This document shows, one piece after another, positions 34,687 to 42,811 of a stretch of 43,500 nucleotides of DNA. The notes under the pieces were generated by a model, which had not been told where the DNA came from, did no database searches, and was given only the letters and a program-made list of their open reading frames with translations. The position numbers and the translations under genes are program-made. How positions within the stretch are numbered: position 1 is the stretch's first letter; each line of letters starts with the position of its first letter. The DNA is from Lachnospira sp900551945 (lineage in GTDB: Bacteria; Bacillota; Clostridia; Lachnospirales; Lachnospiraceae): contig DBFCCI010000054.1 in the NCBI GenBank assembly GCA_048380335.1, positions 1 through 43,500 of the forward strand, read 5' to 3'.

Positions 34687-34765
34687 AACAACGAGTCAAA
34701 GTCTGTGCTTGCACAAGACCTTGACGACTGTCGCGATAACTTGAGAAACTGTGTTTCTCATAGTT
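34687..34765. repeat. Type B structured module inside the Tad locus
   Basis: AACGAGTCAAAGTCTGTGCT and the following bases match the apex of the 20679-20880 element almost exactly for about 50 bases, including the nested GTCAA-GTC-GTGC / GCAC-GAC-TTGAC hairpin and GCGATAACTTGAGAAA...TTTCTCATAGTT. The outer GATAGC stem is absent. It fills the 132-base gap between tadE and the second peptidase gene, ending about 28 bases before its start. Confidence 0.85.
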
Positions 34766-34793
34766 TTATTAGTGAATATGAAAGGGGTTAAGC

Positions 34794-35243
34794 ATGAAAG
34801 GGATTGTGTATTTTTTCTTTTTGGGTGTAATGGCAATTCAAGACATAAAGAAAAGGTCTATATCTTTAAATAGTATTTTACTAATGGTATTGTGTTTAAT
34901 ATTAGTAAGTGTGCTAGATATTAGTGATGGAAAGATAGTATTTTTAGGAATAGATAAAATAGCAGATATCAGTAATCTTATAGGAACAGCAGTATTTATA
35001 TTAATATTTTTTATATATGCGTTATTGACTAAAGCTATGGGATATGGAGATGTTGTAATTCTTTTAATTTCATCTTTGTTTATGGGATGGCTTTATGCTT
35101 TAAAGGTATTTGTGTTAGGGCTTGTAGTGATGATTGTAGTATCACTTGTTGGAATATATTTAAAGAAATTAAGTTATAAGCAACAAATACCATTTATTCC
35201 ATATCTTTTAATAGGACAAATGGGGGTGGCATTATTCGTTTAA
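34794..35243 (+). CDS. Second A24 prepilin peptidase
   Basis: A 149-residue membrane protease of the prepilin peptidase family, distinct from the one at 26600. The catalytic Asp are in AIQDIKKRSIS (near 17) and MGYGDVVI (GxGD variant GYGD), with multiple hydrophobic segments. GAAAGGGG precedes the ATG. Having two A24 enzymes in one Tad locus suggests separate substrates, such as Flp and TadE-like proteins. Its 3' end overlaps the next reading frame. Confidence 0.85.
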   Translation: MKGIVYFFFLGVMAIQDIKKRSISLNSILLMVLCLILVSVLDISDGKIVFLGIDKIADISNLIGTAVFILIFFIYALLTKAMGYGDVVILLISSLFMGWLYALKVFVLGLVVMIVVSLVGIYLKKLSYKQQIPFIPYLLIGQMGVALFV

Positions 35244-35677
35244 GAGCGTCATTTACATTAGAAAATTCTTTTATAATACCAATATTTACATTAATAATGG
35301 TATCGCTTATTGTTATTACATTTTATTTGCATGATGATGTAATAGCTATAACTGCATTAAATCAAGCAGGAATAAAAGCAGAGCAGGAGTATAGGCAATT
35401 AAAAAATACTAATAAGCTTTATGATAAAAATACAAAAGCAAGGCTTGAAAGGTTGTGTGAAGATTATATAAAACAAGGAAGTATTATGGCTAAAAATACC
35501 CATGTAGATATACAACAAACAAATAATACATTTAAGCTTAATTCATTAGGCAATTTTAGATTATTTGGGCTTATAAGTGAAAATGTTAATATATTATCTT
35601 CTGCAACAATAAAAGAAAACAATCCACCAGATTATATTAGAAGAATTAATGCGTTAAAGGAGATGAAAAGTAATTGA
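35231..35677 (+). CDS. TadE/TadF-like minor pilin without a usual start codon
   Basis: The hydrophobic start RLRASFTLENSFIIPIFTLI matches the KASATLEASLVIPIF segment of the TadE-like protein upstream, so the true N-terminus is upstream of the first ATG (35297). Back to the stop at 35177-35179 the frame has no ATG, GTG or TTG. ATT codons at 35231 and 35234 follow GGGGGTGG, so ATT initiation is the simplest reading; a frameshift from the peptidase gene or a sequence error are alternatives. The product is about 148 residues. Confidence 0.7.
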   Translation: MIRLRASFTLENSFIIPIFTLIMVSLIVITFYLHDDVIAITALNQAGIKAEQEYRQLKNTNKLYDKNTKARLERLCEDYIKQGSIMAKNTHVDIQQTNNTFKLNSLGNFRLFGLISENVNILSSATIKENNPPDYIRRINALKEMKSN

Positions 35678-37284
35678 AAGATGTGGAATTTGAATATGAA
35701 AATAATAATAACTATATGGTAATTAGTAGTGAGAATGAGAATAATAACATTTTCTATCAACAAAAGATGATTGAAAAAAATGATATAAATGGACTTCTAA
35801 AAGTGTCAGTTAAAATTATAAATAACCAGAAAAAATATTATTATAATATAACATCAAGACATAAAATTACTCAAGTGTATGAAGTTACAAAACTTAACTA
35901 TGAAGATGTAAAAAGAATTATATCAAGTTTGTCATTGGTAATTTTAGAAATAAAAAGTTATATGCTTGATATTGACTGTTTATTTTTAGACCCACAGTAT
36001 ATGTATATGAACATGAGTGCAAAGTCGATAGAATTTGTATATTATCCAGAGAAGTCGTTTGACTTTGACAGTAGTTTAAAGACTTTGTTTGAATATATTC
36101 TTGAAAAATATGACCATAATTCAGATAAAATGCAGCTTATGAATGTATATAGCATTTATCAAAAAATAGTTCAAGGTCAGTATGATATTAATAATCTTAT
36201 GCAGTTATTCGTTGATGAAAGATATAATGTTAATGAAAGTGAAAAAATTGAAAAAAAAGAAAACGTTTATAATAATGAAGATTTTAATGACATTCAAGAA
36301 GATAAAGAAAGTAATAATAAGAATTGTGAAAAACAAGAATATAAGAGTGTGTATGAAAATATTACAAGTTATAGTGAAAGGATTGATAACAACGTAACAC
36401 AAAATAATAAGTATAATAAAGATAATACAAATCAAGCTTATAACGGGACAGTAATAAAAGGTGTTATGCCAGAAACAATTGACAATGAATGTGAAGTTAA
36501 GAGTAGTATTGAAAATTATATAAATATAGTTAGAACATTTTTTATGATAATTTCAGTCTACATAATTATGTCGTATTTTATAAAGCAGATAGCAATTGTT
36601 GAACTAAATATATATATGTCATCTATTATAGCTATGGTGTTATTAATTATTTCTAGTTATTTAACAAAACTTGTTAAGGGGCAGAGATTTGCTGGAAAAC
36701 TTGTAAATAAGACTATACAAAAGGAGTTTGTAATTAATAATAAAAATAATAATGTTAATAAAAAGTTAGACAATGATAATAATATAAATAATAGTTCAAT
36801 TAGTGAAAAATATGATAAGAATATTACTAATAATTGCAATGACAGTAATTTTAAGAGCAGTAATATAATTAATGATATTGGGTTAGATAATAATGATGTA
36901 GTTTCAAAGAATGAAGAAATACCTGACGAGTTTAATAGTGGAAATACAATTTTATTATCTGATTACATAAAAAGCAATAATGACAACGACAATAAAAATA
37001 CAATATTAAAACTTAAAAATGATGATAATGAAATACAGATAAACAGCTTTCCATTTATAATAGGAAGTATGAAAGAATATTGTATGTATGTAATTGAAAA
37101 TAAACTTATAAGTCGAATACATATATGTTTATTATTAAAAGATGAAAAGTTATATATTCAAGATATGAATTCTACTAATGGTACATTTTTAAATGACAAA
37201 CGTCTTAATTCTGGGGAGGAAAGTTTGCTTAATAATGGTGATATAATAAGGCTTGCTAACGAAAGTTATGTAGTTGAATTATAA
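35674..37284 (+). CDS. DUF6382-FHA domain membrane protein
   Basis: A 536-residue protein: an N-terminal domain of about 175 residues resembling DUF6382 (VYEVTKLNYEDVKRIISSLS, LFLDPQYMYMNMS, FEYILEKYDHN), a low-complexity Asn-rich linker, two membrane helices (about 285-325), another Asn-rich linker and a C-terminal FHA domain (FIIGSMKEY, LISRIHICLL, MNSTNGTFLNDKRL). FHA domains bind phosphothreonine, so it may tie pilus assembly to a Ser/Thr kinase. TTG start overlaps the previous stop (TTGA), with AAGGAG upstream. Confidence 0.85.
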   Translation: MKDVEFEYENNNNYMVISSENENNNIFYQQKMIEKNDINGLLKVSVKIINNQKKYYYNITSRHKITQVYEVTKLNYEDVKRIISSLSLVILEIKSYMLDIDCLFLDPQYMYMNMSAKSIEFVYYPEKSFDFDSSLKTLFEYILEKYDHNSDKMQLMNVYSIYQKIVQGQYDINNLMQLFVDERYNVNESEKIEKKENVYNNEDFNDIQEDKESNNKNCEKQEYKSVYENITSYSERIDNNVTQNNKYNKDNTNQAYNGTVIKGVMPETIDNECEVKSSIENYINIVRTFFMIISVYIIMSYFIKQIAIVELNIYMSSIIAMVLLIISSYLTKLVKGQRFAGKLVNKTIQKEFVINNKNNNVNKKLDNDNNINNSSISEKYDKNITNNCNDSNFKSSNIINDIGLDNNDVVSKNEEIPDEFNSGNTILLSDYIKSNNDNDNKNTILKLKNDDNEIQINSFPFIIGSMKEYCMYVIENKLISRIHICLLLKDEKLYIQDMNSTNGTFLNDKRLNSGEESLLNNGDIIRLANESYVVEL

Positions 37285-37375
37285 TAAAATTTAGATATTC
37301 AAAAATGATTTATGATATGTTATTATAAAATTAATTATTAAATTAAGTTAATCTATAAGGAATGGAGAAGATAAT

Positions 37376-38365
37376 TTGAAAGTTAATATATACTATGGTG
37401 GAAGGGGTCTTGTAGATGACCCATCGTTATTTGTTGTCAATAAATTACAAGAAGTATTAGCAGAACTTAATGTTAAAATTGAAAGATATAATTTATATGA
37501 GATAAAAAACAAGATAACAACATTGTCACAGACAGTAACCGAGGCAGATGGCGTTATATTTGCTACTACAGTTGAGTGGCTTGGCATGGGTGGATATATG
37601 CAGGAATTTCTTGACTCTTGTTGGTTGTATACAGACAAGACCAAAGTATCAGACGTATATATGTTTCCAGTTGTTATGTCTAAGACTTATGGAGAGAGGG
37701 AAGTGTCGTTAGCTTTATCTAACTCATGGGAGATTATAGGCGGAAAGTCAATGGCAGGTCTTAGTGCTTATGTTGATGATACTACAGAATTTGAATTTAA
37801 CAATGAATATGTAGATGTAATTGAAAAATATGCAGAGTCAATATATAGAACTATATCACACAAAAGATGTGTACTTCCTTCAAGTAACCAATATATAAAG
37901 AAGAATGTGATTAAAGATGTGGTAAAATTCACACCTCAAGAAAGTGAACAGTTATCAAAGTATGTTTCTGATGATGAGTTTGTGCAGACTCAGAAAAAAG
38001 ATATAGAGTCACTGGCTAGTATATATAAAGAGCTGTTAAATGACCAAGAAAATGGTGGCGATGAGTATTTCTTAAATGTATTTAGAGATAACTTTAATCC
38101 TAGTACACAAAGTGTATGCTCTTATATGATAATGATTAGTGATAAGAATAAAAATATTGTAATTAATGTTAATTCAGGAGCTTGTGACGTTCAATTTGGA
38201 GAAAATACTAACGCAGATGTAATATGTCGTCTGACTAAAGAGAATTTCCAAAGAATAGTTGATGGAAAGATGACATTCCATAGGTCATTTATGACAGGGG
38301 ATATGTCAGCAAAGGGTAATTTAAAAATATTAAGAATGTTAGATGAAATATTCCAATTTGCATAA
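37376..38365 (+). CDS. Flavodoxin-like / SCP2 sterol-carrier fusion
   Basis: A 329-residue protein. The first 165 residues look like a flavodoxin/NAD(P)H-dependent FMN reductase fold (INIYYGG start, ADGVIFATTVEWLGMGGYMQ, FPVVMSKTYGEREV). The C-terminal 100 residues resemble an SCP2 lipid-binding domain (VINVNSGACDVQFG, ADVICRLTKENFQRIVDGKM, SAKGNLKILRMLDEIF). Start TTG 37376 follows GGAGAAG. The combination is found in clostridia but the substrate is unknown. It is the last plus-strand gene before the rml operon. Confidence 0.78.
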   Translation: MKVNIYYGGRGLVDDPSLFVVNKLQEVLAELNVKIERYNLYEIKNKITTLSQTVTEADGVIFATTVEWLGMGGYMQEFLDSCWLYTDKTKVSDVYMFPVVMSKTYGEREVSLALSNSWEIIGGKSMAGLSAYVDDTTEFEFNNEYVDVIEKYAESIYRTISHKRCVLPSSNQYIKKNVIKDVVKFTPQESEQLSKYVSDDEFVQTQKKDIESLASIYKELLNDQENGGDEYFLNVFRDNFNPSTQSVCSYMIMISDKNKNIVINVNSGACDVQFGENTNADVICRLTKENFQRIVDGKMTFHRSFMTGDMSAKGNLKILRMLDEIFQFA

Positions 38366-38386
38366 GTTTTTTTGATTTTTGCATTT

Positions 38387-38468
38387 AATAGAATAACCAG
38401 TTATATTTGTATCCCATCATTAAAAAATGGATATTTATTGTTGCACAAATATAGCTGGCTGTTCTATT
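38387..38468 (+). repeat. Long hairpin after the flavodoxin/SCP2 gene
   Basis: AATAGAATAACCAGTTATAT (from 38387) pairs with 38445-38468 over 24 positions with one mismatch and two G-U pairs, the wobbles being allowed on plus-strand RNA only. A loop of about 34 bases contains a CCAT/ATGG pairing. Sequence around ATATTTGTAT and ACAAATAT resembles helix 2 of the type A elements, so it may be a short relative. Confidence 0.65.
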
Positions 38469-38542
38469 TGATATTAATAATTGATTTAGTTTATAACTGA
38501 AACTATCTTATGAGAAGTTGTTTTAATTAACATACAGAAATT

Positions 38543-38588
38543 TAATGTGATGTCTTAATATAATAACTTCATCAGATATTACATTTTT
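38543..38588 (+). terminator. Putative terminator for the plus-strand transcript
   Basis: AATGTGATGTCT (38544-38555) pairs with AGATATTACATT (38574-38585) with G-U wobbles that favour plus-strand RNA, followed by TTTTT. It is placed between the convergent flavodoxin/SCP2 and rmlC genes. Confidence 0.5.
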
Positions 38589-38600
38589 AAAAATCGCATT

Positions 38601-39203
38601 TTAGAACTTAAATGTATCTTTTAATGTAAGCCATTTTTCGTCTTTTTCACTTAAGTTGATAGCTGTTCCATCAGTCATTTTATAGCCGTTAGCACTTGCA
38701 TTTCCGTTGTATTTTCCAACAAGTTCTGGCCATACAATGCCAATAGATGGGTCGTTCCATGCAAGTCCACCCTCATCACCTGGGTGGTAGAAATCAGTAC
38801 ATTTATAGCAAAATTCTGCTACGTCACTTAATACAAGAAATCCATGAGCAAAACCTTCTGAAATATAAAACTGTTTTTTGTTTTCTTCTGAAAGCTCAAC
38901 ACCAAACCATTGACCATAAGTCTTACTGTTACTTCTTAAATCAACAGCAACGTCAAAAACTTTTCCTTTAACAACTCTTACTAACTTTCCTTGTGGAAAT
39001 TCCTTTTGGAAGTGAAGTCCCCTTAATACACCTTTAGTTGAACAAGATTGGTTGTCTTGCACAAACTTCATAGTAAGGCCGGCTTCTTCCATATCCTTTT
39101 GATTGTATGTTTCCATAAAATAACCTCTAGCATCACCATGCACAGTAGGTTCAATTACATAAAGTCCATCAATTGGACAAGATGTTACTTTTATTTGTCC
39201 CAT
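38601..39203 (-). CDS. rmlC: dTDP-4-dehydrorhamnose 3,5-epimerase
   Basis: RmlC epimerises dTDP-4-keto-6-deoxyglucose at C3 and C5, third step of dTDP-L-rhamnose synthesis. The 200-residue cupin shows HGDARGYFMETYN, the catalytic RGLHFQKEFPQGKLVRV, FDVAVDLRSNSKTYGQW and SEGFAHGFLVLSD. AGGAGAATTAG precedes the minus-strand ATG. It is the last gene of a minus-strand operon rmlA-B-D-C, 23 bases after rmlD. The product, rhamnose, would feed wall polysaccharide or surface glycans. Confidence 0.96.
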   Translation of the reverse strand: MGQIKVTSCPIDGLYVIEPTVHGDARGYFMETYNQKDMEEAGLTMKFVQDNQSCSTKGVLRGLHFQKEFPQGKLVRVVKGKVFDVAVDLRSNSKTYGQWFGVELSEENKKQFYISEGFAHGFLVLSDVAEFCYKCTDFYHPGDEGGLAWNDPSIGIVWPELVGKYNGNASANGYKMTDGTAINLSEKDEKWLTLKDTFKF

Positions 39204-39226
39204 TCTAATTCTCCTAATTAATTATT

Positions 39227-40102
39227 TTACTTTGTTTGTGCTTCTAATTCTTTAAGATATCTTGAAACTGCATCTTTCCAGTCGGGAAGTGGTGTAAAAC
39301 CACTGTCTGTAAGTTTTGACTTATCAAGACGACTGTTAGAAGGGCGTTTTGCTTTAGTTGGGTATGCTTCACTTGTGACAGGGATAACATTTACATTAAG
39401 ATAAGAATTATCATAAGCTGCTGCCTGTTTTAATATCTCAACAGTAAAGTCATACCAACTTATAAATTCCCCTTCATTAGTTGCGTGGTAAGTTCCATAT
39501 TTATCGGACTCTGCCATATCAACAAGAAGTTGTGCAAGGTCATAAGTGTATGTAGGAGTACCGATTTGGTCACTTACAACAGTTAATTTATCGTGCGTTT
39601 TACCGAGCCTTAGCATAGTTTTTACAAAGTTATTACCATTAATACCAAATACCCAAGCAATTCTTACAATAAAATACTTGTCGAGTAATTCACGAACTGC
39701 AACTTCTCCTTCATATTTGGATTGACCATAAATGTTGAGCGGATTGCATTTATCGTCAGGTTTCCAAGCGACAGTGCCTTCTCCGTCAAATACATAGTCG
39801 GTAGATATATATATCATTTTACAACCAATCTCTTTACAAGCAGTTGCAATATTTCTTGTGCCAGAAGCATTGACCTTCATAGTGTCATCTATACGTTCCT
39901 CGGCAAGGTCAACGGCAGTCCATGCGGCACAGTGAATAACAACGTCAGGGACATTTTCTTTCACAAATGCAAGAACTTGCCCTGCATTTGTTATATCCAT
40001 TTCATCTCGGTCTGTACTTATAGCAGTGTGATGTCTTTTAGTAAGTTCATTTACAACATCGTGACCTAATTGACCATTAACTCCAGTAACTAAGACTTTC
40101 AT
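39227..40102 (-). CDS. rmlD: dTDP-4-dehydrorhamnose reductase
   Basis: RmlD makes dTDP-L-rhamnose with NAD(P)H, the last step. The start at 40102 (MKVLVTGVNGQLG) follows GAAAGGAA; a longer open frame to 40321 is within rmlB and rejected. The 291-residue SDR has GVNGQLGHD at the cofactor site, HCAAWTAVDLAEE, STDYVFDGEG and the catalytic YGQSK. It lies 34 bases after rmlB and just before rmlC. Confidence 0.96.
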   Translation of the reverse strand: MKVLVTGVNGQLGHDVVNELTKRHHTAISTDRDEMDITNAGQVLAFVKENVPDVVIHCAAWTAVDLAEERIDDTMKVNASGTRNIATACKEIGCKMIYISTDYVFDGEGTVAWKPDDKCNPLNIYGQSKYEGEVAVRELLDKYFIVRIAWVFGINGNNFVKTMLRLGKTHDKLTVVSDQIGTPTYTYDLAQLLVDMAESDKYGTYHATNEGEFISWYDFTVEILKQAAAYDNSYLNVNVIPVTSEAYPTKAKRPSNSRLDKSKLTDSGFTPLPDWKDAVSRYLKELEAQTK

Positions 40103-40136
40103 AGATAAATTCCTTTCACTTTTATTTAATTTTATA

Positions 40137-41156
40137 TTATCTGTTGCCGTACATTTTTTCATAGTAGTTTTGATATTCACCAGAAATAATAGTTTCCCAC
40201 CATTCCTTGTTATCAAGATACCATTTGATTGTCTTTTTAATACCATCTTCAAACTTAGTTTCTGGAAGCCAACCGAGTTCATTGTGAATTTTTGTTGGGT
40301 CGATAGCATAACGCATATCATGCCCTTTTCTATCAGTTACATAAGTGATAAGGCTTTCTGGTTTGTTAAGTTCGTGACAAATGATTTTAACAATATCAAT
40401 ATTACGCATTTCGTTGTGACCACCGATATTATAAACTTCGCCAACTCTGCCCTTGTGAATAATAAGGTCAATTGCTTTACAATGGTCTTCAACGTATAAC
40501 CAGTCACGAACATTGAGTCCTTCACCATATACAGGAAGTGGCTTGTCATTTAAAGCATTTGCAATCATAAGTGGTATAAGCTTTTCTGGGAAGTGGTATG
40601 GACCATAGTTGTTAGAACAACGGCTTATTGTAACAGGAAGTCCATAAGTTCTGTGGTATGCTAATACTAAAAGGTCAGCACCAGCTTTAGATGAACTGTA
40701 TGGACTGCTTGTGTGAATTGGTGTTTCTTCTGTAAAGAAAAGGTCAGGGCGATCAAGTGGAAGGTCACCATATACTTCATCAGTAGACACTTGATGATAT
40801 CGTGTTATACCATATTTTCTACAAGCATCCATTAAAACAGCAGTTCCTTTGATATTAGTATCAAGGAATATTTCAGGATTTTCAATGGAACGGTCAACGT
40901 GACTTTCTGCTGCAAAGTTGACTATGATATCGGGGTGTTCCTCTTCAAATAACTTGTAAACAGCTTCTCTATCTGTGATACTTTCTTTAACAAACCTAAA
41001 GTTTGGATTATCCATTATTGGTGCAAGTGTAGAAAGATTACCTGCGTATGTAAGGCAATCAAGACATATAATGCGATAATCGGGATATTTATTTAACATG
41101 TGAAAAATGAAGTTGCTTCCAATAAAGCCAGCTCCACCAGTTACTATAATCGTCAT
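40137..41156 (-). CDS. rmlB: dTDP-glucose 4,6-dehydratase
   Basis: RmlB converts dTDP-glucose to dTDP-4-keto-6-deoxyglucose with bound NAD. The 339 residues show GGAGFIGSNF, NFAAESHVDRSIENP, STDEVYGDLPLDRPD, YSSSKAGADLLV (catalytic Tyr/Lys) and RCSNNYGPYHFPEKLIPLMI. It follows rmlA on the minus strand after a 122-base gap that contains a perfect hairpin. Confidence 0.97.
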   Translation of the reverse strand: MTIIVTGGAGFIGSNFIFHMLNKYPDYRIICLDCLTYAGNLSTLAPIMDNPNFRFVKESITDREAVYKLFEEEHPDIIVNFAAESHVDRSIENPEIFLDTNIKGTAVLMDACRKYGITRYHQVSTDEVYGDLPLDRPDLFFTEETPIHTSSPYSSSKAGADLLVLAYHRTYGLPVTISRCSNNYGPYHFPEKLIPLMIANALNDKPLPVYGEGLNVRDWLYVEDHCKAIDLIIHKGRVGEVYNIGGHNEMRNIDIVKIICHELNKPESLITYVTDRKGHDMRYAIDPTKIHNELGWLPETKFEDGIKKTIKWYLDNKEWWETIISGEYQNYYEKMYGNR

Positions 41157-41166
41157 ATTAATTCTA

Positions 41167-41211
41167 GTTAAAAATCTGTGATTTCTATTTTTATAATATT
41201 AGATTTTTAAC
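41167..41211 (-). promoter_or_regulatory. Intra-operon hairpin between rmlA and rmlB
   Basis: GTTAAAAATCT (41167-41177) and AGATTTTTAAC (41201-41211) form a perfect 11-bp inverted repeat with a 23-base loop, in the leader of rmlB. It could be a processing site or a partial terminator that lowers downstream expression; function is inferred only. Confidence 0.5.
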
Positions 41212-41278
41212 ATTCCTTTCTTAAAATTTTGAAATCTAATTATGGTGTATTAAGTTGTTTATGTAGTGGTTAATATTT

Positions 41279-42175
41279 TTAGTGGAGTTTATCAATGTAT
41301 TTGCCATTGAGTACGTCCATTAAGTATTGTCCGTACTGGTTCTTTTTAAGTACTTCGTATACTTTAAGAACATCATCTTTTGTAATCCAACCGTTAAGAT
41401 ATGCTATTTCTTCAAGACAAGCAATCTTGCGGTGTTGGTGAGTTTCTATTGTTTTTACAAAGTTAGTAGCTTCAACAAGACTTTCATGAGTACCAGTGTC
41501 AAGCCATGTAAAGCCTTGACCTAAAAGTTCAACATTTAAGTTGCCATTTTCAAGATAAATACGATTTAAGTCAGTGATTTCTAACTCATTACGTTTACTT
41601 GGCTTAAGGCTCTTTGCATATTCTACCACTTTATTATCATAAAAATAAAGCCCTGTTACACAATAATTGCTCTTTGGGTGTTCTGGCTTTTCTTCAATAG
41701 AAATTGCTTTTTTATTTTCATCAAATTCTACAATACCGAAACGTTCTGGGTCATCAACATAGTAACCAAATATAGTTGCCCCTTTTCCATTTTCAGCATT
41801 TTCAACAGCTTCATTAAGACGGTTAATAAGACCATGTCCTGCAAATATATTATCTCCTAATACCATAGCAACAGTATCGTTGCCAATAAATTCTTCACCA
41901 ATTATAAATGCTTGTGCAAGACCGTCAGGGCTTGGTTGTATGGCATAACTAAGTTTAACACCAAATTGATGACCATCTCCTAATAACTCTTTAAATCTTG
42001 GAGTGTCTTGTGGTGTTGAAATAATAAGAATATCACGAATACCTGTATTCATAAGAACAGACATAGGATAGTAAATCATTGGTTTGTCATATATTGGCAA
42101 GAGCTGTTTAGAAGTTACCATTGTAAGAGGGTAAAGTCGAGTTCCAGAACCGCCTGCTAAAATAATACCTTTCAT
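41279..42175 (-). CDS. rmlA: Glucose-1-phosphate thymidylyltransferase
   Basis: RmlA makes dTDP-glucose from dTTP and glucose-1-phosphate, the committed step to dTDP-L-rhamnose. The 298-residue protein starts KGIILAGGSGTRLYPLT, with SKQLLPIYDKPMIYYPM, ALGDN as VLGDNIFAGHG, SIEEKPEHPKSNYCVTGLYF and WLDTGTHESL. AAAGGAAC precedes the ATG. It is first in the minus-strand operon. Confidence 0.97.
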   Translation of the reverse strand: MKGIILAGGSGTRLYPLTMVTSKQLLPIYDKPMIYYPMSVLMNTGIRDILIISTPQDTPRFKELLGDGHQFGVKLSYAIQPSPDGLAQAFIIGEEFIGNDTVAMVLGDNIFAGHGLINRLNEAVENAENGKGATIFGYYVDDPERFGIVEFDENKKAISIEEKPEHPKSNYCVTGLYFYDNKVVEYAKSLKPSKRNELEITDLNRIYLENGNLNVELLGQGFTWLDTGTHESLVEATNFVKTIETHQHRKIACLEEIAYLNGWITKDDVLKVYEVLKKNQYGQYLMDVLNGKYIDKLH

Positions 42176-42293
42176 AATAAGTTCCTTTCGTATTTTTATA
42201 TATTTTGTAATTTGTATTTTACTGATTTTTAATTGTAATCTTTATAAGTAATAATCAGTCTATAATTTATAACTTTAAGTATATGATAAATGG

Positions 42294-42306
42294 TGACGTA
42301 ACGTCA
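42294..42306 (-). promoter_or_regulatory. Palindrome in the putative rml promoter region
   Basis: TGACGTAACGTCA is a 13-base palindrome about 120 bases upstream of rmlA. On the minus strand a TTGACA precedes it and TATACT follows, but at 24 bases spacing, so the exact promoter is unclear. An operator is possible. Confidence 0.35.
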
Positions 42307-42365
42307 GTGTCAAGCATTTTTGATTTGTTAATTTAAGATTTATATTTTATTAAAATAGATAGAAA

Positions 42366-42536
42366 ATGCACATAGGTCATCAAATGGCAAATATGTGTGG
42401 TGGCAGAGCGATGCAGCCAAACCTTCGTAATGTTCCATTTGTAATCGACCCATTTGCATTTAAGAAAGTAGATGCTGTACTTGCAACACATTATCATCAA
42501 GACCACATGTCACCAGAATGGGCAGCACATGTATGA
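42366..42536 (+). pseudogene. ulaG: Internal fragment of UlaG-type lactonase
   Basis: The frame reads GHQMANMCGGRAMQPNLRNV, PFVIDPFAFKKVDAVLATHY, HQDHMSPEWAAHV and a stop. This matches the middle of L-ascorbate-6-phosphate lactonase (metallo-beta-lactamase fold), including the metal motif THYHQDH. Only about 55 of some 350 residues remain, with both ends missing. At about 42518 it runs into an FGGY kinase fragment. Confidence 0.85.
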
Positions 42537-42811
42537 GGGGAATACTTTTTGATAAATTGGAGAATATTTTATCAGAAAAACAAGAATTATATTGTGCAAC
42601 ATACCTTGAGAACAGTTGGGTCGAGCAAGACCCAGCTGATTGGGAAAATGCACTGTATAGTATAGTTAAATATACAGCAGATAATGAAAATAAAAATGTT
42701 TTTACAATAGATACTATTTTAATAACTTCACAAAGGTCTTCTGTTATTCCAATGGATAAAAACCTTAAGCCACTTAGCAAAGCTATTATGTGGCAGGATA
42801 AAAGAACAATT
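42518..42811 (+). pseudogene. N-terminal fragment of an FGGY-family sugar kinase
   Basis: From ATG 42518 the frame reads MGSTCMRGILFDKLENILSE, WVEQDPADWENALYSIV and ILITSQRSSVIPMDKNLKPL, AIMWQDKRTI: the N-terminal domain of an FGGY carbohydrate kinase, lacking its first residues. It overlaps the ulaG fragment in another frame at a shared GGGCAGCACATG stretch, then runs into tnpB-like sequence after DKRTI. The sugar is unknown; ulaG linkage hints at sugar-acid use. Confidence 0.8.

Noticed and set aside
39722..40069. Plus-strand frame opposite rmlD
   Set aside because: Shadow of rmlD; no ribosome site and no recognisable motifs.
40103..40321. Extended N-terminus for RmlD
   Set aside because: The extra 73 residues fall inside rmlB in another frame, and the canonical start MKVLVTGVNGQLG has its own ribosome site.
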